From: an uncultured Lachnospiraceae bacterium
GTDB lineage: Bacteria > Bacillota > Clostridia > Lachnospirales > Lachnospiraceae
Assembly (NCBI GenBank): GCA_910584845.1
Contig: CAJUDH010000011.1
Location: 62,001-126,000 of the forward strand
DNA: 64,000 bases
Direction: 5' to 3'
A model generated the notes under the pieces. It worked only from the letters and a program-made list of their open reading frames with translations. It searched no databases and was not told where the DNA came from. Position numbers and translations under genes: made by a program. Each line of letters starts with the position of its first letter. The first letter of the stretch is position 1. Positions 35,778-45,052 of this stretch are shown piece by piece.

Positions 35778-36005
35778 CTATTGAATGTCCACAACAACCT
35801 TTTTTTCTTCTTTGGACGCGGCGGCCTTGACAACGGAACGAATTGCCTTGGCAATGCGCCCTTGCTTGCCAATAACCTTTCCCATATCCGAAGGCGCCAC
35901 TTTCAGTTCAATCAGCGTCTCGCCCTCTTTTTCGGTCTCAGTCACCACTACTTCATCCGGCTTCTCAACTAACGCCCTCGCAATTACCTCGACTAATTCT
36001 TTCAT
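35778..36005 (-). CDS. khpA: KH-domain RNA-binding protein KhpA
   Basis: A 75-residue single KH domain protein with the core VAPSDMGKVIGKQGRIAKAIRSV carrying the GxxG loop as GKQG. In Firmicutes KhpA pairs with KhpB to bind small RNAs and influence cell elongation. ATG 36005 (MKELVEVIAR) has GAGGTG upstream and is preferred to the GTG at 36014. It sits between rpsP and rimM, the standard place. Confidence 0.94.
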   Translation of the reverse strand: MKELVEVIARALVEKPDEVVVTETEKEGETLIELKVAPSDMGKVIGKQGRIAKAIRSVVKAAASKEEKKVVVDIQ

Positions 36006-36021
36006 CACCGTCACCTCGTTA

Positions 36022-36264
36022 TTACTGGATACCGGCGGCTTTTAAAAGCTTGGCCACGCGGTCCGTGGGCTGAGCGCCGTTAGACAACCATTTCTTTGCC
36101 GCTTCTTCATTGAATTTAATTACGCTGGGATCCTGGTTCGGGTCATAAGTGCCAACTTCTTCAATGAATCTTCCGTCCCTGGGGGAGCGGGAATCTGCGA
36201 CTACGATTCTATAGAAAGGTTTCTTTTTTGCGCCCATTCTTTTCAGCCTCATCTTTACTGCCAT
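36022..36264 (-). CDS. rpsP: 30S ribosomal protein S16
   Basis: An 80-residue S16, needed for 30S assembly. MAVKMRLKRMGAKKKPFYRIVVADSR is the conserved N terminus and the length is typical. It follows ffh by about 145 bases; that gap (36265-36409) could hold a separate promoter, but I see no strong one. Confidence 0.97.
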   Translation of the reverse strand: MAVKMRLKRMGAKKKPFYRIVVADSRSPRDGRFIEEVGTYDPNQDPSVIKFNEEAAKKWLSNGAQPTDRVAKLLKAAGIQ

Positions 36265-36409
36265 TTGGTTTCACCTCCTTAACCTATACTAAAATCTATC
36301 ATAACTGCCCGGCCAAAACCTCCCATGGGAAGCCATGCCGGCCAAGCGGTTATTGTCCTGCAAACAGGCCAGGCGCCGCCAAAACATCCCTCTGCGGCTG
36401 CCTTGCGGA

Positions 36410-37771
36410 TTAGAAAGGCATCTTCATCTTGCCAAACATGCCCCCTAAGCCTCCCCGGCCCTTTTTTCCGCCCATCATCCCCGGCAGCTGCTTCATCATC
36501 TTTTTCATCTGGTCAAACTGTTTCACAATGCGGTTGACCTCGCCGATGTCCACGCCGGCCCCCCTGGCAATCCGCTGTTTCCTGGAAGGGTTCATCAGGG
36601 CCGGGTTAGCCCTCTCTTCTTTGGTCATGGAGAGGATAATGGCTTCCACCTTCGCAAAGGCAGATTCATCTACTTCCGGCATACCGCCTTTTAACTGCCC
36701 CATGCCGGGAAGCATGCTCATAATACTGGCAAGCCCGCCCATCTTTTTGATCTGCTGCATCTGGTCCAGGAAATCGTTATAGTCAAATTCCGCTTTGCGC
36801 AGCTTCTGGCTCATTTCCCTGGCCTTTTCTTCGTCAAATTCCTGCTCGGCCTTTTCAATCAGGGTCAGGACATCGCCCATGCCCAAAATCCGGGACGCCA
36901 TACGGTCCGGGTAAAACTGTTCCAAATCCGACAGCTTTTCCCCCATGCCAATGTATAAAATCGGCTTACCGGTCACGGAACGGATGGAAAGCGCCGCCCC
37001 GCCCCGGGTATCGCCGTCCAGCTTCGTAAGGATAACCCCGTCGATCCCCACTTTTTCCTGAAAACTGCCGGCCACGTTGACCGCATCCTGCCCGGTCATG
37101 GCATCTACCACCAAAATGGCCTGGGACACGGATACTTCCTCTTTGATCCTGACCAGCTCTTCCATCATGCCTTCGTCTACATGGAGGCGTCCGGCTGTGT
37201 CCAAAATCACCACATTGTACCCGTTTTTGGCCGCATGCTCCACGGAAGCCTTGGCAATGTCTACCGGATCCTGGTTTTCCCCCATGGAAAATACCGGCAC
37301 GCCTTGCTTTTCCCCATTGATTTTCAACTGCTGGACCGCAGCCGGGCGATATACGTCGCAGGCGGCCAGCAAAGGCCTGCGCCCCTTGGCTTTCCATTTG
37401 CCGGCAATCTTGGCGGCAGTGGTAGTCTTGCCCGCCCCCTGGAGCCCGACCATCATAATAACCGTAATTTCGTTGGACGGCTTTAAGGCAATCTCCGTAG
37501 TCTCGGAACCCATGAGCCGGACCAGTTCTTCATTTACGATCTTAATCACCATCTGCCCCGGCTGCAGGGCTTCCAGGACCTCTTCCCCCACGGCCCGCCC
37601 CTGGACGGAAGCAATAAACTGTTTCACTACCTTAAAGCTGACGTCCGCCTCCAGCAACGCCATCTTTACTTCCTTCAAGGCTGCTTTCACATCCGCTTCC
37701 GTCAAACGCCCCTTGCCCCGCAGGCGTTTAAACACGTTTTGCAATTTATCGGATAAGCTTTCAAAAGCCAT
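36410..37771 (-). CDS. ffh: Signal recognition particle protein Ffh
   Basis: A 453-residue SRP54 GTPase that targets nascent membrane and secreted proteins with 4.5S RNA and FtsY. The N domain is followed by the G domain (GLQGAGKTTTAAK near 109, DTAGRLHVDE, TKLDGDTRGG), then a methionine-rich M domain ending MMGGKKGRGGLGGMFGKMKMPF. It follows ylxM by about 50 bases. Confidence 0.97.
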   Translation of the reverse strand: MAFESLSDKLQNVFKRLRGKGRLTEADVKAALKEVKMALLEADVSFKVVKQFIASVQGRAVGEEVLEALQPGQMVIKIVNEELVRLMGSETTEIALKPSNEITVIMMVGLQGAGKTTTAAKIAGKWKAKGRRPLLAACDVYRPAAVQQLKINGEKQGVPVFSMGENQDPVDIAKASVEHAAKNGYNVVILDTAGRLHVDEGMMEELVRIKEEVSVSQAILVVDAMTGQDAVNVAGSFQEKVGIDGVILTKLDGDTRGGAALSIRSVTGKPILYIGMGEKLSDLEQFYPDRMASRILGMGDVLTLIEKAEQEFDEEKAREMSQKLRKAEFDYNDFLDQMQQIKKMGGLASIMSMLPGMGQLKGGMPEVDESAFAKVEAIILSMTKEERANPALMNPSRKQRIARGAGVDIGEVNRIVKQFDQMKKMMKQLPGMMGGKKGRGGLGGMFGKMKMPF

Positions 37772-37818
37772 AGAAACCTCCTGCCAAAACTGCGCACCGC
37801 CCTTTTCGGCAAATGCCT

Positions 37819-38163
37819 CTACAGTTCTAAAATGTCACGGGAAATCCGTTCAATCCGCCCAATCAGCGATTCGTCCCCGGTTTTTTTAAATTCCTTCGTC
37901 AATTGGTGGATTTCTTCTACCAGCTGGCGTGTTTGTTGAAATTTACTGACCAGATGGAGCTTTTGCTCATAACCGTCAAGGGTCCTGTCGCACCGTTTGA
38001 CCAGGTCATGGACGCCCTGGCGGCTGATCCCCTGCTCCTGGGCAATCTCCCCCAGGGACATATCATGGAATATCACGGCTTCATATACCGCCCGCTGATG
38101 TTTCGTCAGCAGCTCGCCGTAAAAATCGTATAAAAGATTCTGTTTCACAATGCTTTCCATCAC
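37819..38163 (-). CDS. ylxM: YlxM family putative DNA-binding protein
   Basis: A 114-residue UPF0122 protein with a sigma-70 region-4-like helix-turn-helix (LGEIAQEQGISRQGVHDLVKR). YlxM is almost always encoded just upstream of ffh, as here, and is implicated in SRP pathway function. It is the first gene of the ffh-trmD operon and is divergent from the carbonic anhydrase gene. Confidence 0.92.
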   Translation of the reverse strand: MMESIVKQNLLYDFYGELLTKHQRAVYEAVIFHDMSLGEIAQEQGISRQGVHDLVKRCDRTLDGYEQKLHLVSKFQQTRQLVEEIHQLTKEFKKTGDESLIGRIERISRDILEL

Positions 38164-38276
38164 ATCACCTGGACTATCATACAGGAAAACCCAGACGGTG
38201 TCAAGTGTTTTTTCTTTACAGTTGCGCCCATACCCTGTAACCGGGGAAAATCCTTGTTATTTACCGAAAATCAACC

Positions 38277-38305
38277 TTGAACCCCCCGAAATTTTCCAGT
38301 ATAAT
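38277..38305 (+). promoter_or_regulatory. Promoter of the carbonic anhydrase gene
   Basis: TTGAAC, 17 bases, then a perfect TATAAT. The leader to the ATG at 38342 is about 30 nt and contains GGGGGAT as a ribosome site. Confidence 0.75.
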
Positions 38306-38341
38306 AAAGAGGCAAAACTATTTATGTAGGGGGATATTATC

Positions 38342-38884
38342 ATGATCAATGAAATTTTGGCTTACAACAAAAAATTTGTAGAGGAAAAAAAGTATGAGCA
38401 ATACGCCACCAGCAAATACCCCAACAAAAAAATCGCCATCCTGACTTGCATGGATACCCGCCTGGTGGAACTTTTGCCTGCCGCCCTGGGCATCAAAAAC
38501 GGGGACGTAAAAATCATTAAAAACGCCGGCGGCGTGGTTGCCGACCCATTCGGAAGCGTGATCCGCAGCCTTTTAGTATCCATTGTGGAGCTGGGCGTGG
38601 AAGAAATCATGGTCATCGGCCATACGGACTGCGGCGTACAGCACATTAACAGCGAAATGATGATCCACCACATGAAACAGCGGGGCATCCCGCAAGAGTC
38701 CATCGACCTGATGAAATACTGCGGAATTGATTTTGAAAAATGGCTGGCCGGGTTTGACACGGTGGAGCAGTCCGTATCGGAAACCGTGGAGACCATCAAA
38801 AACCATCCCCTGATCCCCCACGACATCCGGATCGGCGGGTATGTGATCAACACGCAGACCGGCGAGCTGCAGGTGATTTGTTAA
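38342..38884 (+). CDS. Beta-carbonic anhydrase
   Basis: A 180-residue beta-type carbonic anhydrase interconverting CO2 and bicarbonate. Zinc-ligand and catalytic motifs are visible: CMDTR near residue 36 (Cys ligand plus the Asp-Arg pair) and HTDCG near 96 (His and Cys ligands). The length fits the short class common in Firmicutes. It is a lone gene with a consensus promoter, divergent from ylxM. Confidence 0.93.
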   Translation: MINEILAYNKKFVEEKKYEQYATSKYPNKKIAILTCMDTRLVELLPAALGIKNGDVKIIKNAGGVVADPFGSVIRSLLVSIVELGVEEIMVIGHTDCGVQHINSEMMIHHMKQRGIPQESIDLMKYCGIDFEKWLAGFDTVEQSVSETVETIKNHPLIPHDIRIGGYVINTQTGELQVIC

Positions 38885-38966
38885 ACATAGCTGCCGGCCC
38901 CTTCCAGGTTGCCAATCCTGTTCTTGCAGCGGGTATGCGTTAGGGGCCGGGAAGCGCCGCCTGCGT

Positions 38967-39328
38967 TTAAAAAGCAGGGCTTGGGGGATTTAGCCCAAAT
39001 TCCCGGCAAAGGCTTTCATACCTGGCCCTTTCTTTTTCTTTCACCGCTTTGGAAATGCCGTCCATACAGTGGTGGAAGGCATCCGCATCCTTCAGGGCTT
39101 CATCCAAGGGGCCCTCCACCGCCAGCTTGCTGCCGTGATGGCGGATTGCCAGACCAATGGCCTCCGCCTCTTCTTCTGTAGTAAGCCCTAGCCCCTTTTT
39201 TTGGCAATCATGGTGGCCGCCAGGGAAACCCCATAAAGGTGGGCAACCGCCCCGGCCCTCTTTTCCGGGTCCTCCATGGCATTCCGCTCACGGTTGACAT
39301 AAATTCTCAGTCCTTTTAACCTCCCCAT
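38967..39328 (-). pseudogene. Frameshifted HD-domain-like gene
   Basis: An ATG at 39328, with AGGGG 6 bases upstream and lying inside the end of the CBS gene, opens a frame encoding LRIYVNRERNAMEDPEKR and AVAHLYGVSLAATMIAKK. It stops at a TAG just after a run of seven A residues (39196-39202, minus strand). Adding one A joins it to a second frame encoding LTTEEEAEAIGLAIRHHGSK and DEALKDADAFHHCMDG, ending at 38967. The joined product of about 120 residues looks like an HD-phosphohydrolase relative. Either it is a decayed gene or there is a homopolymer sequencing error. Confidence 0.6.
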
Positions 39329-39740
39329 TCCCTTCCCCTTTCTGGGCAAGGCTTGCCAAGTAAGATATGGCGTTGTGCCGGGTCAATATTCCGCACAACA
39401 CCCCCCGCCCGTCCACAATCGGCACAAAATTTTGGTTTAACACCGCAGACACTACTTCCTCATAGGCTTCGTCAATGGACAATGCCGGGCAAAAATCCCT
39501 CCTTAAAATGTCACGGATCTTATACTTCTCCTGGTCTTTCATAGAAGTTGACTGTATCGCCAGGATGTGGCGCAGGAAATCCCCTTCTGTCACGCTCCCC
39601 ACATATTGTTCCTTTTCATTCAGCACCGGAATGGCCGTATAGCCATGGCGCATAAATTGTTCCACCCCCTGGCGGATGGTATTATTTTCGTGAAGAAACA
39701 CGGTGGAAACCTTGGGAATCATGATTTTTGCTATGTTCAT
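39288..39740 (-). CDS. CBS-domain protein
   Basis: A 150-residue protein consisting of a pair of CBS motifs: IRQGVEQFMRHGYTAIPVLNE, then DGRGVLCGILTRHNAISYL. Tandem CBS pairs bind adenine nucleotides or related ligands and regulate partner proteins. No partner enzyme domain is fused. It lies upstream of, and overlaps, the frameshifted HD-like gene, so the two were probably one unit. The role is unknown. Confidence 0.85.
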   Translation of the reverse strand: MNIAKIMIPKVSTVFLHENNTIRQGVEQFMRHGYTAIPVLNEKEQYVGSVTEGDFLRHILAIQSTSMKDQEKYKIRDILRRDFCPALSIDEAYEEVVSAVLNQNFVPIVDGRGVLCGILTRHNAISYLASLAQKGEGNGEVKRTENLCQP

Positions 39741-39918
39741 CGCAATCCTCCAACAATTGTATTGGCTTTGGCCCGCTTTTTTGCAGGTCCACCCTTACCC
39801 ACGTAATCCGGCACATGCCCTTTGTCCATGGTGGGTACCAGGAATAGGATACACTATTTCCCCTGAAAATGGAATTATGATTTTATAAATCCTTATTAAG
39901 ATTCTATTATTTTACACC

Positions 39919-39958
39919 AAAAGAGGGCATTTCCAAAACCCTTTTCAGAAATGCCCTC
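39919..39958 (-). terminator. Terminator of the DUF3798 ABC/aminopeptidase operon
   Basis: GAGGGCATTTC and GAAATGCCCTC form an 11-bp perfect stem with a 14-nt loop followed by TTTT on the minus strand, 10 bases beyond the aminopeptidase stop. Confidence 0.85.
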
Positions 39959-39967
39959 CTGGCTGCT

Positions 39968-41056
39968 TTACAACACCACAAGCTCATGGGTGGTTTTGTT
40001 TAGCTGCTCCACCCCGTTTTCCCCTACCATCATAATGTCTTCAATCCGGATTCCGAATTTCCCGGCCATGTAGATTCCCGGCTCAATGGAAAAAGCCATC
40101 CCTTTTTCCAGTTTCCTTTGGTTGCTAGCCTTGATCTCCGGCTGCTCATGGGTAATATAGCCGATACCGTGGCCCAGGCGGGTAGTAAAATATTGGCCAT
40201 ACCCTTCCGCCTCAATCACCCCCCTGGCTGCCTGGTCGATGTGGGGGATATAGGCCCCCTCGGCCACCTGCCCCCTGGCCGCCCGGTTTGCCCTGCGGAC
40301 GATGTCATACACTTTTTCCTGTTCCGGGGTAACTCCCCCCACAAACACGGTACGGGTCACGTCCGAAAACATGCCTTGGTAGCTGCATCCGTAATCCAGG
40401 ACGATTACGTCCTGCTTCTGGATTTCCCTCTGGTTCCCGAAATAATGGGGCAAGGCCGAATTGGGCCCGGAAGCCACAATATCCCCCGCCAGCCGGACCC
40501 CTTCCAGGGCAAAGAGCCTTTCCATTTCCGCCCGGATATCAATCTCTTTCAGCCCCGGACGGATAAAAGACAGGATTTTCGGGAAAATGTCATCGGTAAT
40601 CTGGGAGGCAATCCGAAGGTTTTCCATTTCCTCGGGCGTTTTTATCATACGGATTTCTTCCAGCCAAGGCTTACCGTCCACAAACTCAATCCCTGTCCTT
40701 TTGGCAACCGGGATCAGGTTGAAAGCCCTGACCGTGGAGTTGACCCCCATACGGCCCCCCTTCAGCCCGTACTGGCCTAGTATGGCATCCGCCACATCCA
40801 CAAAATCCTGGTTATCCGTCCACGTATAGATGGGGAAAGCCCCTTTGCCCCCCTCTTCTACCTCGTCCTTGCTCAAAATGTTGCACAGATAAAAGCTTTC
40901 CCCTTTGGCTGTAATAACCAACGCCTGGAACCGTTCGTCCAGATATACGTTAAACCCGGCCAAGAACTCCATTTCTGCAGAAGGGGCCACCATCATGGCG
41001 TCTATATTGTTGGCCTCCATGATCGGGATCAGCCTTTGGGTAAATTCATGGTTCAT
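39968..41056 (-). CDS. M24 family Xaa-Pro aminopeptidase
   Basis: A 362-residue creatinase-fold metallopeptidase that removes N-terminal residues preceding proline. The metal ligands appear in order: Asp in VLDYGCSYQGMFSDVTR (two), His in LGHGIGYITHE, Glu in SIEPGIY and Glu in GIRIEDIMMV. ATG 41056 has GAGGGG 5 bases upstream and overlaps the permease stop by 11 bases; the frame to 41251 lies inside the permease. It is the last gene of the DUF3798/ABC operon, hinting that the imported substrate may be peptide-like. Confidence 0.92.
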   Translation of the reverse strand: MNHEFTQRLIPIMEANNIDAMMVAPSAEMEFLAGFNVYLDERFQALVITAKGESFYLCNILSKDEVEEGGKGAFPIYTWTDNQDFVDVADAILGQYGLKGGRMGVNSTVRAFNLIPVAKRTGIEFVDGKPWLEEIRMIKTPEEMENLRIASQITDDIFPKILSFIRPGLKEIDIRAEMERLFALEGVRLAGDIVASGPNSALPHYFGNQREIQKQDVIVLDYGCSYQGMFSDVTRTVFVGGVTPEQEKVYDIVRRANRAARGQVAEGAYIPHIDQAARGVIEAEGYGQYFTTRLGHGIGYITHEQPEIKASNQRKLEKGMAFSIEPGIYMAGKFGIRIEDIMMVGENGVEQLNKTTHELVVL

Positions 41057-42344
41057 CCGACCCCTCGCTTTCTGAAACCTTTTTTGCCATGACGCTTTTC
41101 CAGGCATGGAGGGCCAGCGCCACCGCAATGACCGCATAGCAGACAAATACACGGAAATACTCCCCCAACTGGGCATTATTGAATAAATTCTTTCCTGCCA
41201 AAGGTGAGATGATGAACATGGTATGGAACAGCAGCGCCCCCAAAATGGCATGGCCGATATTGGCCTTTTTGATGGAAGCGCCCCCTACCAGCAAGGCTGC
41301 GATCGAAAAAGTCCCCACATTTTCATGGGCGGTATAGGTGGTAAAGTTGCCGATGTCCTGAATAAAGACCAGCTGCCCCAAACCTGCCAGCAACGTGGAA
41401 ATCATAATAGCCACAATACGGATCTTGTCTGCCGGGATCCCCATGGACACCGCGATAGGCATACTCTGGCCCACGGCGTTAATGTCGCTGCCCAGCTTGG
41501 TCTTGGATAAAAAGGTAATGTAAACGCAAACCACCGCAATCAGGATCCCTGTGGCCACGGGTACATCCGTAAACCGGAGGGCAAACAAAAACCCTTCGGA
41601 AGAAATGCAGGCGATATGGAAAGCCAGCAGCCCCGCCGCGCCTAAAATCAGCCCCCAAGGCTTTTTCCCTTTCCGGTTTTCCTTTTTAATCCAGGCCTTC
41701 CAAACCAGAAGGGCTGCCTGGACTGCCACGAAAAGGGCCAAGCCCCCATATATGGCCTTATCCAGGGACACCATCCAGATTTTATTCAACGCGCTCTTGG
41801 TGGCGCTGTCCAGATTGATAGGGGTGGTCAGTCCAATGCCGTTGGTCAACAAAAGCGCCTTGTTTTTCACCGGGATTACCGGGCCGCATAAGAACATAAA
41901 TATCAGGTCGTAAATCCCTTTGGCGAAAAAGCCCAGGATCATACCCGTAATCATCTCCTGCCCTTTGGTCTGGTTAAACAGCCGGCCCGTCAGGTTTCCG
42001 AACACCAAAGACAGCGGGATGCTCACCAAAAAAGAAACGATCAGGCAGGTTATGCCGGATAAGGAAAAATTCGTGGACACAATGATCCCGACCTGGGCGG
42101 CCATAGCCCCCACAACAATGCTGAAATTCATGCCCATGCCTGCCCAAACAGGGACCAGCAGGGCCAGGATCAGGATCAGGTTCCGAAACAGCCGGGAAGA
42201 AATCTCCCCGATAATGTAGGACATTGGCTGGTCGGCCAAAATAATGCCCGCAATGCAGATAAAGAAAAACAAAATCGTGACAGCGTTATTGATCAACTGT
42301 TTCCTCAGGAAAACCCCTATTTTGCCCGTTTTCTCATCACTCAT
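41046..42344 (-). CDS. ABC transporter permease (sugar/nucleoside type), second subunit
   Basis: A 432-residue polytopic permease of the BPD_transp_2 type (RbsC/BMP-like), with about ten hydrophobic segments and NFSIVVGAMAAQVG and LLVGGASIKKANIGHAILGALLFH near the ends. It overlaps the upstream permease stop by 4 bases. With 42341-43384 it forms a heterodimeric channel powered by the dual ABC ATPase upstream. Confidence 0.88.
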   Translation of the reverse strand: MSDEKTGKIGVFLRKQLINNAVTILFFFICIAGIILADQPMSYIIGEISSRLFRNLILILALLVPVWAGMGMNFSIVVGAMAAQVGIIVSTNFSLSGITCLIVSFLVSIPLSLVFGNLTGRLFNQTKGQEMITGMILGFFAKGIYDLIFMFLCGPVIPVKNKALLLTNGIGLTTPINLDSATKSALNKIWMVSLDKAIYGGLALFVAVQAALLVWKAWIKKENRKGKKPWGLILGAAGLLAFHIACISSEGFLFALRFTDVPVATGILIAVVCVYITFLSKTKLGSDINAVGQSMPIAVSMGIPADKIRIVAIMISTLLAGLGQLVFIQDIGNFTTYTAHENVGTFSIAALLVGGASIKKANIGHAILGALLFHTMFIISPLAGKNLFNNAQLGEYFRVFVCYAVIAVALALHAWKSVMAKKVSESEGSDEP

Positions 42345-43384
42345 GATTTTTTCCCTCCTTGCATACGGGATAAGGCATACAAAATGATGCCATTGCTGAC
42401 AATGGTACGCACCACCTCAGACAAGTTGCCCTCGGGAATCAGGCTGTTGGCCACAGGGGTGGCAATGGCAAGCATGCTTTGGAACATGGCCGTGCCCAAG
42501 ACCACATTAAAAATAGAAATCCTGCTGGGGGTCGCCCCTCCAATAAGCACGGCTGCAATGGCCGGAAAAGCCATCATAAGCGGCGCGTTGTAAAGTTGGT
42601 AAAACCCAAAGCCCTGGGCGTATATGATAATGCCGATGCCGCCCAAAACCGTGGAAAGGATCGTGGCAACGGTCCTCATAGAATCTACCTTGACCCCATT
42701 GGCCTTGGCAAAATTGGGGTTGGCCCCCGCCGCCTTCATCATCAGCCCCAGATGGCTCCTCATAAACAGCCAAACGGCCAGGCAGAACACGCCAATCACC
42801 AATATCAGGCCCACCGGAATATCCACGCCAAAAACATGGAAAGCAAGCAGGTTATTCAAAGCCCTGTCATACCACTCTTCCAGGGTAATGGTGGTCCTTA
42901 AGCCGTCGCCGATAGGCCACACAATGGAAGCGTTGCTAAAAGGCAGCATCAGCCACCCGATACACATCAAAGCCACCATGGAAAAACCGATATAAGTGGA
43001 GACCATCATCTCGCTCCCTTTCACCCGGTTCACCAATTGGCTGTAGGCCCACCCTGCCACGACACTGAAGGGTATGGAAATCAGCATGGCCGCAAAAATG
43101 CCGCCAACCCCTTTCATATTGTACTGAAGGCTGATCATTCCGGCCAAAAGCCCACATTCAATGCCTAAAGGGAGGGCAAAATTCATCCCCGTCCCGGCCA
43201 TGATCCCTGGCACCATAGCCAAAGCCAGCACCATATTAATCCCAATACGGACCAGGCACTGGGAAAAGGTAAGGGGCACCGGAATGTGAAGCACAAACAT
43301 CATTACGATCAAAAGGCCCAGGAAAGCCATAATGATCAGCCTGGGGAACCCGAAAGATTTTATCATGCCTTTAACGGATGCCAT
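42341..43384 (-). CDS. ABC transporter permease (sugar/nucleoside type), first subunit
   Basis: A 347-residue permease of the same superfamily, with GMNFALPLGIECGLLAG and AVLIGGATPSRISIFNVVLGTAMFQ as conserved loops. The ATG at 43384 overlaps the ATPase stop (TGATG); a GTG three bases earlier is also possible, and AAGGAGG lies upstream of both. It is co-transcribed with the ATPase and the second permease. Confidence 0.88.
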   Translation of the reverse strand: MASVKGMIKSFGFPRLIIMAFLGLLIVMMFVLHIPVPLTFSQCLVRIGINMVLALAMVPGIMAGTGMNFALPLGIECGLLAGMISLQYNMKGVGGIFAAMLISIPFSVVAGWAYSQLVNRVKGSEMMVSTYIGFSMVALMCIGWLMLPFSNASIVWPIGDGLRTTITLEEWYDRALNNLLAFHVFGVDIPVGLILVIGVFCLAVWLFMRSHLGLMMKAAGANPNFAKANGVKVDSMRTVATILSTVLGGIGIIIYAQGFGFYQLYNAPLMMAFPAIAAVLIGGATPSRISIFNVVLGTAMFQSMLAIATPVANSLIPEGNLSEVVRTIVSNGIILYALSRMQGGKKS

Positions 43385-44964
43385 CACTTATCCCCTCCTT
43401 TCTCTCCGGACATTAACAAGGCAAAATCCACATTCGGCGCATCCGGCGGCAATATGCCCTGCACCACGCCGGAACCGATTATGGCGATCCGGTCGCAGAC
43501 CGTACGCAGCTCGTTCAGCTCGCTGGAAGTCATTACGATTGTGATCCCCTGCTCCTTGTTGATCTTCACCAGGTAGTTAAGCAGGATCTGTTTTGCCCCA
43601 ATATCAATGCCACGGGTAGGCTCCGACACAAAAAGGAGCTCCGGTTTCGTAATCAACGCCCGCGCCATGCACACTTTCTGCTGGTTGCCGCCGGACAGCC
43701 TGCCCACCAGCTGCCTGGGGCCGGTGCACCGGATATCCAATTCCTCAATCATCCTTTTTACGGCCTCGTCTGCGCTTTTCTCGTCAAACAGGCTAAAAAA
43801 GCCGATTTTTTTCAGGAAATGGCGTTTTACCTTCATATCCGTGTAAACCATGTTAAGGGCAATGGACTCGTTGAGGAGGAGCCCCACGCCTTTCCTGTCC
43901 TCGGACACAAAGGCCATCCCTTTGTCCAGCGCCTCCCCCGTCCGGTCAAAATGGAGGGGCTGCCCGTTATAATTTACGTTGCCTTTCGCCGGATACATGC
44001 CGAAAATCCCGTTGGAAATGCTGGTCTTGCCGTGGCCGGCCAGCCCCCCAATGCCCAGGATCTCCCCCCGCCGCACGCTCAAAGACACGTCCCTGCTCTT
44101 CTCTCCAGGCATGTCCACACTTAAATGCTCAATCTCCAGGATCATGTCTTCTTTGAAGGAACGGTTGACATTGATCAGGCTTTCTGTCTCCAGCTTCCTG
44201 CCAACCATCTGTTCGGCAATCCGGTGTTTATCCGTATCCGCCACTTTTTCATCGGATACCAGCTGCCCGTCCCGGAGGATAACCACGGAATCCGCCAGGC
44301 TCATGACTTCGTCCAGCCGGTGGCTGATGAAAATTACGGCAATGCCGCCGTCGGCCACTTTACGGATGCAAGACAGGAAACGCTCCGCTTCGCTTTCCGT
44401 CAAAACTGCCGTAGGTTCGTCCAATACCAAAAGCTTTAAATTGCTTTTGTCAATTTCCCTGGCGATTTCCACAAATTGCATATGTCCAACCGGAAGTTTG
44501 TCAACCGTCACTTCCGGATTGATTTCCATTCCCAGCCGGTGAAGGGTGCCTGCGGCTTCCTTCACAATTTTTGGATTGTCCAACAGCTGATACCCTTTCC
44601 CCGCCACTTTGCTCACCGGATTAGCAATCAGGTTTTCCCGGTTCAGCTTGATATTGCGGGCTACGGTAAAACCTGGAAGCAGCATAAACTCCTGATGGAC
44701 CATGCCGATCCCCAAGGCCATGGCGTCTTGGGGCGACTGGATTTTCACGGTCTTTCCTTCGAATACGATTTCCCCCTCGTATCCCCCGGTTTCCGAAATC
44801 ACGTTCATACCAAACAAAATATTCATCAGCGTAGATTTCCCTGCCCCGTTTTCCCCTGCCAAAGCCACAACCTGGCCCGGCTCAATGGCGAAATCCACAC
44901 CGTCCAACACCACATTTCCAGAAAAGCTCTTTTTTATGTTTTTAAAATGAAGGAGTGCCCCCAT
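43384..44964 (-). CDS. Dual-domain ABC transporter ATPase (sugar/nucleoside type)
   Basis: A 526-residue protein with two ABC domains, the RbsA/MglA/BMP arrangement. The first has Walker A GENGAGKST and Walker B LLVLDEPTA. The second has a degenerate Walker A (GLAGHGKTS) with LSGGNQQK and EPTRGIDIG. Such asymmetry is normal in this family. I place the start at ATG 44964 (MGALLHFKNIKKSF), with GAGGG 6 bases upstream. It lies between the DUF3798 binding protein and the permeases. Confidence 0.92.
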   Translation of the reverse strand: MGALLHFKNIKKSFSGNVVLDGVDFAIEPGQVVALAGENGAGKSTLMNILFGMNVISETGGYEGEIVFEGKTVKIQSPQDAMALGIGMVHQEFMLLPGFTVARNIKLNRENLIANPVSKVAGKGYQLLDNPKIVKEAAGTLHRLGMEINPEVTVDKLPVGHMQFVEIAREIDKSNLKLLVLDEPTAVLTESEAERFLSCIRKVADGGIAVIFISHRLDEVMSLADSVVILRDGQLVSDEKVADTDKHRIAEQMVGRKLETESLINVNRSFKEDMILEIEHLSVDMPGEKSRDVSLSVRRGEILGIGGLAGHGKTSISNGIFGMYPAKGNVNYNGQPLHFDRTGEALDKGMAFVSEDRKGVGLLLNESIALNMVYTDMKVKRHFLKKIGFFSLFDEKSADEAVKRMIEELDIRCTGPRQLVGRLSGGNQQKVCMARALITKPELLFVSEPTRGIDIGAKQILLNYLVKINKEQGITIVMTSSELNELRTVCDRIAIIGSGVVQGILPPDAPNVDFALLMSGEKGGDK

Positions 44965-45052
44965 ATGCAACCCTCTTTCTTTTCTTAAGATAGAGGATCC
45001 GCAACCGCCTCCGGAAGGATGGCAGTCCCGGATCCTGTACAAGTACCTGTGA

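Noticed and set aside
38909..39181. A 90-codon plus-strand frame after the carbonic anhydrase gene
   Set aside because: It is antisense to the better-supported HD-like remnant and is proline-rich low complexity.
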